A stretch of DNA of 64,000 bases, from assembly GCA_050732775.1 (NCBI GenBank), contig JBOHRN010000010.1, positions 1-64,000 of the forward strand, read 5' to 3'. The stretch's first letter is position 1. The number at the start of each line of letters is the position of its first letter. Below the pieces are notes generated by a model. The model did no database searches, was not told the DNA's origin, and worked only from the letters and a program-made list of their open reading frames with translations. Both the position numbers and the translations under genes were made by a program. The DNA is from JBOHRN01 sp050732775 (lineage in GTDB: Bacteria > Gemmatimonadota > Gemmatimonadetes > Longimicrobiales > Longimicrobiaceae). Shown piece after piece: positions 33,575-41,924 of the stretch.

Positions 33575-34306
33575 GTGGCGAAGCCGGTCAAGCTCTTCCT
33601 GAGCGGGGCCACTGGCCGGATGGGTCGGGCGGTGGCCCGGCTGGCCAACGAAGACCCCGACTTCGAGGTGGCCGGGGGCATCGGCCACGGCTCCGCGCCC
33701 GGCTTTCCCCTGTTCCCTGACGCCGAGGCGGCCGGGGAGCTCCTGTCGGCCGCGGACGCGGTCATAGACTTCTCTTCCCCCGAACTCCTGGCCGGCCTCC
33801 TGGACCGGCACTCCCGAACTCTGGCGGGGAAGGCCCTTGCCGTGGGCACCACCGGACTCGGCGAGGAGTTGGAAGACCGGCTGCGCGCCCAAGCCGAGAG
33901 TTCGGCGGTTCTGGCGTCGGCCAACTTCAGCCCCGGGGTGAGCGTCCTGCTAGCCCTGGTACGCCACGCCAGCGGCGGCTTGGGAGACGGCTACCGGGTG
34001 GAGATCGTGGAGGCCCACCACCGGGGCAAGACCGACGCCCCCAGCGGCACAGCGCTGCTCCTGGGCCGGGCGGTGAGCGAGGGTGGCGGGCGGCAGCGCG
34101 AAGAGACCGGCTTTCACTCCTTGCGCGGGGGTGGTGTCATCGGCGAGCACCGGGTCTTCTTTCTGGGAGAGAGGGAGCGGCTCGAGCTGGCCCATGTGGC
34201 CTCGGACCGGGACCTCTTCGCCGAGGGAGCGCTGCGGGCGGCGAAGTGGCTGGCGGCAAAACCGGCGGGTTGGTACCGGATGGAGGAGGTGTTGGGAGTG
34301 AGCTAG
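33575..34306 (+). CDS. dapB: 4-hydroxy-tetrahydrodipicolinate reductase
   Basis: Protein of 243 residues, GTG start: Rossmann SGATGRMGRAV, DFSSPE, VGTTGL, ANFSPGVSV, and EAHHRGKTDAPSGTALLLG with catalytic His/Lys. Reduces the DapA product. Together they feed meso-DAP for peptidoglycan and lysine. Confidence 0.96.
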   Translation: MAKPVKLFLSGATGRMGRAVARLANEDPDFEVAGGIGHGSAPGFPLFPDAEAAGELLSAADAVIDFSSPELLAGLLDRHSRTLAGKALAVGTTGLGEELEDRLRAQAESSAVLASANFSPGVSVLLALVRHASGGLGDGYRVEIVEAHHRGKTDAPSGTALLLGRAVSEGGGRQREETGFHSLRGGGVIGEHRVFFLGERERLELAHVASDRDLFAEGALRAAKWLAAKPAGWYRMEEVLGVS

Positions 34307-34399
34307 CCCCTCGCTGGGCACTCTTCGCTTCGTTACATTTCCCACCGTCGTTCACGCGCGGGGAACCGTGTCCCCCGCGCCAGCCAAGAGAGCAAGCGC

Positions 34400-35092
34400 A
34401 TGGACTGGATCATCGCCCTCAACCCCGGGCTGTTGGGACGGCTGCTGCTCGCCTCGGTGCTGGGTGGAGTAATCGGGCTGGAGCGGGAGCTCTCCGGCAA
34501 GCCGGCGGGTCTGCGCACCAACCTTCTCATCTGCGTGGGGGCCGCGCTGCTCACCGAGCTATCCATCTCGGTGGCCGACCACGCCAACCTGCGCAACCTG
34601 GAGTCGGGCACGGTTTTCCGCGCCGACCCCGCGCGCATCGCCGCCCAGATAGTCTCGGGCATCGGCTTCCTGGGCGCCGGGACCATCCTCCAGGCGCGCG
34701 GCAATGTGCTGGGGCTCACCACCGCGGCCACCATCTGGGTGGTGGCCGCCATCGGCATGGCGGTGGGCGCGCGGGAGTACCTCACCGCCATCGGGGCCAC
34801 CGCGATCGTATTTTTTGCTCTGCGCACGCTGTCTCGCATCGAGGGGTTCGTGCTCCGGCGCCGGGGCGAGCGCCGCTACCTGGTCCGGACCCATCCCAAG
34901 CGCGACCTGGTCGAAGAGGTGGAAAAGCTGATCCGCGACCAGGGGCTCACTGTGGACACGGCGTCGGTCGAAAAGCAGGAGCAGGCGTATGAGGTCTCTT
35001 TCGACGTGTCGGGCCCGCTCGCCGCACACCGGGCGGTGTTCCGGGAGGTGTCCGAGCACGCGGGGGTAGTGCGCATCACCAGGGTACTGTAA
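34400..35092 (+). CDS. MgtC/SapB family membrane protein
   Basis: Protein of 230 residues. N-terminal MgtC domain of about four helices with GGVIGLERELSGKPAGLRTNLLICVGAALLT and GIGFLGAGTIL, then a C-terminal ACT-like cytoplasmic domain. In pathogens MgtC modulates ATP synthase and low-Mg growth; here only family membership can be stated. Confidence 0.9.
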   Translation: MDWIIALNPGLLGRLLLASVLGGVIGLERELSGKPAGLRTNLLICVGAALLTELSISVADHANLRNLESGTVFRADPARIAAQIVSGIGFLGAGTILQARGNVLGLTTAATIWVVAAIGMAVGAREYLTAIGATAIVFFALRTLSRIEGFVLRRRGERRYLVRTHPKRDLVEEVEKLIRDQGLTVDTASVEKQEQAYEVSFDVSGPLAAHRAVFREVSEHAGVVRITRVL

Positions 35093-35096
35093 CGGG

Positions 35097-36125
35097 GTGA
35101 GCCGCAAGCTCGTCCTGGACATGCTCGACCAGCGCCCGGTCTGGGGCATGCCGGAGTGGGTGGCCGGGCGCCTGCGAGAGGCCCTCCCGCGGGATTGGGT
35201 GCTGGAGGTGGTGCGGGTCCCGGCCGACGGACGGGGGGATGGGGACGGCCCTTCGGCCGAGGCCCTGGACGCGGTCCGGGGGGCCGAGGTATACGTCGGT
35301 TTCGGGGTACCGGCCCCTATTCTGGAACGGGGCAAGGGTACCCTCCGCTGGGTCCACTCGGGTACCGCCGGGGTGGGCACCTCTCTGCACCAGGAGATGC
35401 GCAGCGCGGACATCCTCTTCACCAACTCGGCGGGAGTACACGCCGCCCCCATCGCCGAGACGGTGATCGGCGTGATGCTTCACTTCGCGCGCGGCTTCGA
35501 CTTCGCCGTCCGGGCGCAGCGACGGGGCGAGTGGGACCCTTCCCCCTTTGAGCAGGCCGGCACCCCGGTGCGGGAGTTCGCGGGCGCCCGGGTGGGGTTG
35601 CTGGGGTTGGGGGGCATCGGCCGCGAGGTGGCGTGGAGGGCACTCGCCCTGGGTAGCTCGGTGAGGGCCCTCAAGCGGCGGCCGGGAGGCGGGGTGGAGG
35701 GGGTGGAGCTCCTCGCCGGCCCGGACGCCCTCCTCCGGCTGTTAGCCGGGAGCGACTATCTGGTGGTCGCGGCACCGGAAACCGGGGAGACGCGGGGGAT
35801 GATCGGCCGGGACGAACTGGCCGCGCTCCCGCAGGGGGCCGTGCTCGTCAACGTTTCCCGCGGCCCCCTCGTGGACCAGGCGGCTCTGGCGCGGGCCCTC
35901 GCCTCCGGGCGTCTGCGCGGCGCCGGCTTGGACGTGTTCGAGGAAGAGCCGCTCCCGGCTGGTTCGCCGCTCTGGAGCTCGCCCAACCTGCTCATTACCC
36001 CGCACGTAGCGGCCGTGTCGCGAGGCTTCTGGCAGCGGGAAGTCGCGCTAATGCTGGAAAATCTGTCCCGTTATCTAAACGGAAAACCGTTACGAAACCA
36101 GGTAGACAAGGAAGCCGGTTACTAA
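35097..36125 (+). CDS. D-2-hydroxyacid dehydrogenase
   Basis: Protein of 342 residues, GTG start 4 nt after the MgtC gene. NAD-binding GLLGLGGIGREVAWRALALG, then VNVSRGPLVDQAALARAL (catalytic Arg region), FEEEPLPAGSPLWSSPNLLITPHVAA (catalytic Glu and His). Substrate unknown; phosphoglycerate is unlikely since no ACT/regulatory domain follows. Stop overlaps the pilT ATG (TAATG). Confidence 0.88.
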   Translation: MSRKLVLDMLDQRPVWGMPEWVAGRLREALPRDWVLEVVRVPADGRGDGDGPSAEALDAVRGAEVYVGFGVPAPILERGKGTLRWVHSGTAGVGTSLHQEMRSADILFTNSAGVHAAPIAETVIGVMLHFARGFDFAVRAQRRGEWDPSPFEQAGTPVREFAGARVGLLGLGGIGREVAWRALALGSSVRALKRRPGGGVEGVELLAGPDALLRLLAGSDYLVVAAPETGETRGMIGRDELAALPQGAVLVNVSRGPLVDQAALARALASGRLRGAGLDVFEEEPLPAGSPLWSSPNLLITPHVAAVSRGFWQREVALMLENLSRYLNGKPLRNQVDKEAGY

Positions 36126-37228
36126 TGGAAAACATCATCAGGGCGGCGATCCAGCGCGGGGCGAGCGACCTTCACGTCAAGGCGGGCGACGTGTTCAGGG
36201 CCCGAGTCAACGGCCAGCTCGTCCCCCTCACCAAGCAGCGGCTAACCCCCGAACAGACGCGGGACATCGCCCTCAAACTGCTGGAGACCGACCGGGCGAG
36301 GGACAAGATCGACGAGCTCACCGACCACGACTGCTCATGGGGGCTCCCGGGGGTGGGCCGCTTTCGGGTGAACATCCTGCGCCAGCGGGGGAGTTTCATG
36401 ATCGTCATGAGGGTGATCCCCATCGAGATCCCCACCCTCGACGACCTGGGGTTGCCGCCCGTAGTCTCGGACATCGCCTCCCTAGAGCGAGGGCTGGTCC
36501 TGGTCACCGGCGTGACCGGCTCGGGCAAGAGCACCACCCAGGCGGCCATGCTCGGTTATATGAACCAGCACATGCGCCGCCACATCGTGACGCTCGAAAA
36601 CCCTATCGAGTTCCTGCACCGGGACAACCAGTGCTCGATCACTCAGCGCGAGGTGACCATCGACACCGAGTCTTTCCGGGTGGGGCTGCGCGCGGCCCTG
36701 CGCCAGGACCCGGACGTGCTTCTGATAGGAGAGATGCGCGACACCGAGACCATAGACACCGCGCTCAAGGCGGCCGAGACCGGGCACCTGGTAGTCTCAA
36801 CGCTACACACCAAGGACGCCACCTCTACCCTCACCCGGCTGGTGGCCGTCTTCCCCCCGCCCGAGCAGCCGATGGTGCGCGTGCGGCTGGCCGAGACGCT
36901 GCAGGCGGTCATCTCGCAGCGGCTCCTCCCCCGCAAAGCGCGGAGCGGTCGCGCCTTGGCCGCCGAGGTGATGGTGGTGACCAGCACCATCCGCGACTGC
37001 ATAGCCAGCTCCGAGCGGGGCGACGAGATACGCGAACTTATCTCCGAGGGTCGCACCCAGTACGGTATGCAGACTTTCGACCAGTCCCTCATGGAGCTGG
37101 TCAAGAGCGGTCAGGTGGAGTACGCGGTGGCCAAGGCGGCCGCCACCTCGCCAGCCGACTTCGAACTGCACATGAACGTGCTCTCGGACCGTCCGGAACA
37201 GGCGTCTCCAATCGACGCTATTATATAG
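36125..37228 (+). CDS. PilT/PilU-type twitching-motility ATPase
   Basis: Protein of 367 residues: N-terminal ASDLHVKAGDVFRARVNGQL, Walker A GVTGSGKSTTQAAML, Asp box GEMRDTETIDTAL, His box TGHLVVSTLHTKDA, AEVMVVTSTIRDCI and SLMELVKSGQVEYAVA. It would power type IV pilus retraction. No other pil genes adjoin it, but the following gene is a membrane sensor kinase, so surface sensing is possible. Confidence 0.9.
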   Translation: MENIIRAAIQRGASDLHVKAGDVFRARVNGQLVPLTKQRLTPEQTRDIALKLLETDRARDKIDELTDHDCSWGLPGVGRFRVNILRQRGSFMIVMRVIPIEIPTLDDLGLPPVVSDIASLERGLVLVTGVTGSGKSTTQAAMLGYMNQHMRRHIVTLENPIEFLHRDNQCSITQREVTIDTESFRVGLRAALRQDPDVLLIGEMRDTETIDTALKAAETGHLVVSTLHTKDATSTLTRLVAVFPPPEQPMVRVRLAETLQAVISQRLLPRKARSGRALAAEVMVVTSTIRDCIASSERGDEIRELISEGRTQYGMQTFDQSLMELVKSGQVEYAVAKAAATSPADFELHMNVLSDRPEQASPIDAII

Positions 37229-37262
37229 TATCCGTGGTGTGTTTCGTGCGGAGCGTGATGGC

Positions 37263-40200
37263 ATGATGCCCTATCCTTCCTTGCGGCGCTTGATGGAACG
37301 GGAGTGGCTCCTCCCGCTCCTGGTGCTCATCGCCACTTTCCTGGTGCTCGGCCTGCTGGACCGCCAGCAAGCCCGGGAGGCCGAGTCCATGCGCCAGCAA
37401 GCCGCGCGCCAAGCCGAGCGCCGGGCCTCCTCACTGGCCGACGCCGTGGGCAATACGGTGAGCAGCCGTATCGGGGCTCTGCGCGCGGCCAAAGTTCAGT
37501 TTACCCAGGTCAGCGACTCTGTCTCGGAGCAGCTCTTTGCCGCTGCGGTAGACAGCGCCACCAGTGATCTATCTGGGCTCACCGCCATCTCGGTAATCTA
37601 TCCGGACGGACGCATCCGGCGCGGCGGCGGGGCTAACGTGGGCCGCTTTGGCGCCGACGTCCGGCGCGACCCGGTGGTGAGGAATCCGTACCGGCGCGCC
37701 CTCGCCAGCGGGGAGGTAACGGCCAGCGGGGTGCTCGACTTGCCAGCGGGGCGCCGGGTCTTTGTTTTCGAGCCGGTCGTCCAGCAAGACAGCTCCGCGG
37801 TGCTGGTGGCCGAGCTGGACCCGGGCGCCATCCTGCGCGCCGCCACCGCGCGGCTGGACGCCGAGATCTTCCGCGGCTCCTTCTACGCTCTCTACGGCCC
37901 GAACAACGAGCAGATCACCGCGGTGCAGGCGCCGTCAGGGTGGTCGGCCATCGAGCACCGGCTGGGCGTGGCCGACACCGAGTGGACCATCCGCTTCGCT
38001 TACGAGCCGATCGACGAAGCCGTGGTCGCCCTCAACCGCTTCGTGCGCTGGGTGCTGGGGCTCGCGGTGGGCGTCCTGCTCGCCACCTTTCTCTACACCT
38101 TCCGCCGCCAGATCAACGTCCAGAAGGCAGCCATATCCCGGCAACGGGAAGAGATCGTGCGCCGCAAAGCGGCCGAGCGGGAGTCCCGGGGGCGGGCCGA
38201 CCAGTTGGTGGCCGCCCAGAAGACAGCCCAGCGGCTCTCGACCTCCCTGGACCCGGACGACGTACTGGAACTCTTTCTGGGCGAGGTGGCCGAGGCCTTC
38301 GACGCCGAGGTGGCCTCCCTGTACACCTTCGCCGAAGAGGGCGAGGTGATAGTGGGCCGCAAGCGGTTGGTGTTCCGGGACACGGGCGAAGTCGTCGACC
38401 GGCTGCGGGCCGAGGACATCGGCCAGGTACGCGCCCCGGTGGAGCTGATGCCCCCGTGGCTAGTCGAGGCGATCTCGAGCGGAAAGCCGTTCGTGAGCGA
38501 CCTACGCTCGGCCCCCGACCGAGATGCTCCCGCCCGGGTAGCCGGAGTAGAGACCGCCTCGGCCCTGGTGGCGATACCGTTGATGGTGCGCGGACACATA
38601 GTGGGAGTGGCCGCGTGGGAGGTCTTCTCCGAGGAGCGGGAGTTCGACCGGGGGGTGATCGGCTTCGCCCAGGCCCTGGCCGCCACCGCGGCCGCCTCCC
38701 TGCACACCGCGGAACTGTTCTCCGAGCTGGAGGAGGCCCGGCTCGAGACCCGCGGGCAGGCGGTCCGCCTCTCGGCCATCGTCGAGCAGATGGCCGACGG
38801 GGTAGTGGTGGTGGACAAAGAGGGACGGGTGGAGCGCAGCAACCAGGCGGCCCGGGAGCTGTTGGGCGAAGAGCTGTCCGAGGTACGCATGGAAGAGTGG
38901 GCGTCTCGCTTTGACCTGGCCACCGCGGATGGCAAGCCGTACCCGATGGCCGACTTCCCCCTGGTCCGGGCCCTCAGGGGCGAGCGGGTCGAGCGGACCG
39001 AGTTCGGGGTTAGCTCGCCTTGGGGCGACAGCCGCCAATTCGCGGGCTCGGCCGCCCCCGTCTCGGGCGACGAGGGCCAGATCACGGGCGCGGCGTTGGT
39101 CTTCCGCGACGTCTCCGACGAGCGCCAGTACGCCGAGATGTTGCGCCACACCAACCGGCAGCTGCGCGACCAGGCCGACCTCCTGGAGGCGGTCAACCGC
39201 CAGCTCCGCGAGGCCACCCAGGCCAAAGACCAGTTCCTGGCGGTGATGAGCCACGAGCTACGCACCCCTATCAACGCGGTGATCGGCTACACCGATCTGC
39301 TGGACATGGAGCTAAAGGGTGGGCTCAACCCCGACCAGAAGGCCATGCTGGCACGCATCCGCGAGACCTCGGGCCACCTCCTGGGGCTCATCAACCAGGT
39401 ACTGGACCTGGCCAAGATAGGGGCCGGACAGCTCGACGTGGTGCTCACCGAGGTAGACGCCGCCCGGGTACTGGACAAGTGCGTCGACCAGCTCTCCCCC
39501 CTGGCCGAGGAAAAGGGGCTCGACCTGGTCTTGAAGAAAGGCGTAGGGTGCACGGTCCTGGCCGACGAGACCCGGCTCACCCAGATCGTCCTCAACCTCC
39601 TCTCCAACGCCATCAAGTTCACCGACCGGGGAGAGGCGCGGGTGTCGTGCCGGGCGGGCGGCGACCAGGTGGCGGTAAGAGTCGAAGACACCGGGCCCGG
39701 TATCCGGGAAGACCAGCGGGAGAAGATCTTCGAGGAGTTCTACCAGTCCGAGAGCGACCTTACCCGCAAGCAGGGAGGGGCCGGACTGGGGCTCCCCATC
39801 GCCCGCCGACTGGCCCGCATGATGGGTGGAGAGGTCGAGCTCGAGAGCGACGGCAAGAGCGGCTCGACTTTTACCCTCCGGCTCCCCACTCCCGGCGCGC
39901 GGGCGCGGAAAGACGACCAAGCCGAGACCCTCACCATGGTGGCACTGGCCCGCCGCCAGAGGTATCTGGAGAAGTTTTCGGCCGCCGCCAATGGGCGCTT
40001 CCGGATGGTCGGTACTAGCGACGCGGCCCGGCTGGGTGCCCTGGCCCGCGAGGAGCGCCCGGCCCTGGTGATTCTCGATACCGGCTCCCCCGAGCACGGG
40101 GCGTGGCGGGCGATTTCATCGCTGCGCGGAGACGCCCGTACCGAAGCGGTGCCGGTGACCCTCCTGCTCTGCGACGAGGAGTGCGACCGGGTCTCCGCCC

Positions 40201-40670
40201 TGGGGCCGATGGCCGTACTTGGCAAGCCGGTGGCGCCGGACCGCATGATGGCTCTGCTCAAGGACAGTAACAGAGACCCGGAGCGGGTGGTCGTAATCGC
40301 CTCGCACGACGGCGACCTGCGCCGCATCATGGGTGAGTTTCTGGCCTCGTCGGGGTATCCGGTGCGGGCGGCGGCCGACGGCACCGAGGCGCTCGGGGCG
40401 CTCCGCTCCGAGAAGTCGTGCGCCGTCATCGTGGACCTGATGATGCCGGACGGCGACGGGCTGGCCACGGTGGTCCAGCTGCGCGCCGACCAGCGCCTGC
40501 GCCAGGTGCCGCTCATCGCCCTGATCCCCCGCGAGCTCTCGCCCGCCGAGATGGAGGCGATGCAGCACTCCGCGGACGCTGCCCTGCGCCGGAGCTCCGG
40601 GTATTTCCGGCCGTTGCGAGAAGTGTTGGCGGAGCTGCTACCGCAAGCAGAGCCAGCCACGGCGAGGTAA
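37263..40670 (+). CDS. Membrane hybrid histidine kinase (CHASE-like sensor, GAF, PAS, HisKA, HATPase, two REC)
   Basis: Protein of 1,135 residues from ATG 37263 (CGGAG 9 nt upstream; GTG 37239 possible). Membrane helices at about 14-31 and 259-281 frame an extracytoplasmic sensor. Then a coiled coil, GAF (about 330-490), PAS (about 500-630), HisKA with MSHELRTPINAVIGY (His664), HATPase with NLLSNAIKFT, VEDTGPGI and AGLGLPIARRLA. Receiver 1 (about 893-1000) is degenerate: it has LVILDTGSP but no acidic pair. Receiver 2 (about 1008-1129) keeps VIVDLMMPDGDG (Asp1058). Lies directly upstream of the gas-vesicle genes, same strand, 93 nt before gvpF. Confidence 0.9.
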   Translation: MMPYPSLRRLMEREWLLPLLVLIATFLVLGLLDRQQAREAESMRQQAARQAERRASSLADAVGNTVSSRIGALRAAKVQFTQVSDSVSEQLFAAAVDSATSDLSGLTAISVIYPDGRIRRGGGANVGRFGADVRRDPVVRNPYRRALASGEVTASGVLDLPAGRRVFVFEPVVQQDSSAVLVAELDPGAILRAATARLDAEIFRGSFYALYGPNNEQITAVQAPSGWSAIEHRLGVADTEWTIRFAYEPIDEAVVALNRFVRWVLGLAVGVLLATFLYTFRRQINVQKAAISRQREEIVRRKAAERESRGRADQLVAAQKTAQRLSTSLDPDDVLELFLGEVAEAFDAEVASLYTFAEEGEVIVGRKRLVFRDTGEVVDRLRAEDIGQVRAPVELMPPWLVEAISSGKPFVSDLRSAPDRDAPARVAGVETASALVAIPLMVRGHIVGVAAWEVFSEEREFDRGVIGFAQALAATAAASLHTAELFSELEEARLETRGQAVRLSAIVEQMADGVVVVDKEGRVERSNQAARELLGEELSEVRMEEWASRFDLATADGKPYPMADFPLVRALRGERVERTEFGVSSPWGDSRQFAGSAAPVSGDEGQITGAALVFRDVSDERQYAEMLRHTNRQLRDQADLLEAVNRQLREATQAKDQFLAVMSHELRTPINAVIGYTDLLDMELKGGLNPDQKAMLARIRETSGHLLGLINQVLDLAKIGAGQLDVVLTEVDAARVLDKCVDQLSPLAEEKGLDLVLKKGVGCTVLADETRLTQIVLNLLSNAIKFTDRGEARVSCRAGGDQVAVRVEDTGPGIREDQREKIFEEFYQSESDLTRKQGGAGLGLPIARRLARMMGGEVELESDGKSGSTFTLRLPTPGARARKDDQAETLTMVALARRQRYLEKFSAAANGRFRMVGTSDAARLGALAREERPALVILDTGSPEHGAWRAISSLRGDARTEAVPVTLLLCDEECDRVSALGPMAVLGKPVAPDRMMALLKDSNRDPERVVVIASHDGDLRRIMGEFLASSGYPVRAAADGTEALGALRSEKSCAVIVDLMMPDGDGLATVVQLRADQRLRQVPLIALIPRELSPAEMEAMQHSADAALRRSSGYFRPLREVLAELLPQAEPATAR

Positions 40671-40763
40671 GGGCGCGCTACCGCAGCCCGGGGCTTGGCG
40701 GAGTTGCCGCAAAAGGTTACTTTTTCACCTCCGTTCACGGAGTCAACCAGGGCAAGGAGAGAG

Positions 40764-41546
40764 ATGGCCGAAGAGGCGGCGGCACCCGAGGAAGGCAAAT
40801 ACGTTTACTGCATCATCAAGCACTCCGGTTCCAAGGAGTTCGGCGGTATCGGCATCGGAGAGTCGAGCAGCCGTGTCTTTACGGTCAACCACGGCGACCT
40901 AGCGGCGGTGGTGAGCGACTCTCCCATCCGCCTCTACGACCCCACCCGCGAGAACGTCTTGGCTCACGAATTCGTCAACGAGACGGTGATGCGCGACCAC
41001 ACCGTCATCCCCATGAGCTTCGGGACCCTCTTCCGCACCGAGGAAGACATCGTCGAACTGCTCAAATCGACCTACCAGGCGTTCGAGGACGTGCTGGACA
41101 AAATGGAGGACAAGATCGAGTTCGGACTCAAGGTGCTGTGGGACCGGGAAAGCGTAATCGACGAGATAGAGAAGGAGAACGAGGAGATTTCGCAGCTCAA
41201 GTCCGAGATCAACGATAACGCGCAAAGCTCTACCTACTTCGCCCGCATGCAGCTAGGACGCATGCTCGAGTCAGCGCTCGAGGAAACCGGCAACGGCTAC
41301 GTGCGCGACATCCATGAGCAGCTCAAACCCACCGCGGTGGCGTCGCGTTCTAACAAACCGATCGGCGACCGGATGATCCTCAACGCCGCTTTCCTGGTCG
41401 AGCGCGACCAGGAGAAATCGTTCGACGACCAGGTCAAAGCCACTTCCAAGAAGTACGATGGGCTGCTCACCTTCAAGTACACCGGGCCGTGGCCGCCGTA
41501 CAACTTCGTGAACATCAAGCTCAAGCTGGAAAGGGCTTCCGGGTAA
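40764..41546 (+). CDS. gvpF: Gas vesicle protein GvpF/GvpL (first copy)
   Basis: Protein of 260 residues from ATG 40764 (AAGGAG 5 nt upstream). N-terminus KYVYCIIKHSG...GIGIGESSSRVFTVNHGDLAAVVSDSP and C-terminus FKYTGPWPPYNFVNIKLKLE are GvpF/L hallmarks; a charged coiled coil lies between (VIDEIEKENEEISQLKSEI). GvpF/L proteins interact with GvpA and most other Gvps to nucleate gas vesicles. First gene of the cluster; the 93-nt space before it has a small hairpin CTCCG-TTCA-CGGAG but no clear promoter. Confidence 0.93.
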   Translation: MAEEAAAPEEGKYVYCIIKHSGSKEFGGIGIGESSSRVFTVNHGDLAAVVSDSPIRLYDPTRENVLAHEFVNETVMRDHTVIPMSFGTLFRTEEDIVELLKSTYQAFEDVLDKMEDKIEFGLKVLWDRESVIDEIEKENEEISQLKSEINDNAQSSTYFARMQLGRMLESALEETGNGYVRDIHEQLKPTAVASRSNKPIGDRMILNAAFLVERDQEKSFDDQVKATSKKYDGLLTFKYTGPWPPYNFVNIKLKLERASG

Positions 41547-41564
41547 GGCCGGCAGCCACCTCCC

Positions 41565-41924
41565 ATGGGCCTGCTCAAACACCTTCTCTTCTGGCCGGTT
41601 ACCGGCCCCAATTTCTTGGCCGATTTCTCCCTCCGTAAGGTTCACGACGCGGTCAAGAAGGAGCTGACCGAAGACCAGTCGGTCAAGGAAGATCTGCTCG
41701 CCCTCCAGATGGAGATGGAGTTGGGCGAGATCGACGAGCAGGAGTATGCCCGGCGCGAAGCCGGGCTGATGCGCCGGCTACGGGAGGTGCGCGAGTGGCG
41801 CGAGGAGTTCGGCATGGGCACTTCGGGCGGTCCGGTCCGGGTGGCGCGGGACGAACACCCGGATGAAGGGCAGGCCGGGCGGGTTGGCGGCGCCGGCGCC
41901 GAGATCGACCTGGGGTGGGAGTAG
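41565..41924 (+). CDS. gvpG: Gas vesicle protein GvpG
   Basis: Protein of 119 residues. GLLKHLLFWPVTGPNFLADFSLRKVHDAVKKELTEDQSVKEDLLALQMEMELGEIDEQEY matches the short GvpG family; a glycine-rich tail follows. An accessory assembly protein. Placed 18 nt after gvpF and overlapping the ATPase gene by 10 nt, so all are co-translated. Confidence 0.88.
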   Translation: MGLLKHLLFWPVTGPNFLADFSLRKVHDAVKKELTEDQSVKEDLLALQMEMELGEIDEQEYARREAGLMRRLREVREWREEFGMGTSGGPVRVARDEHPDEGQAGRVGGAGAEIDLGWE

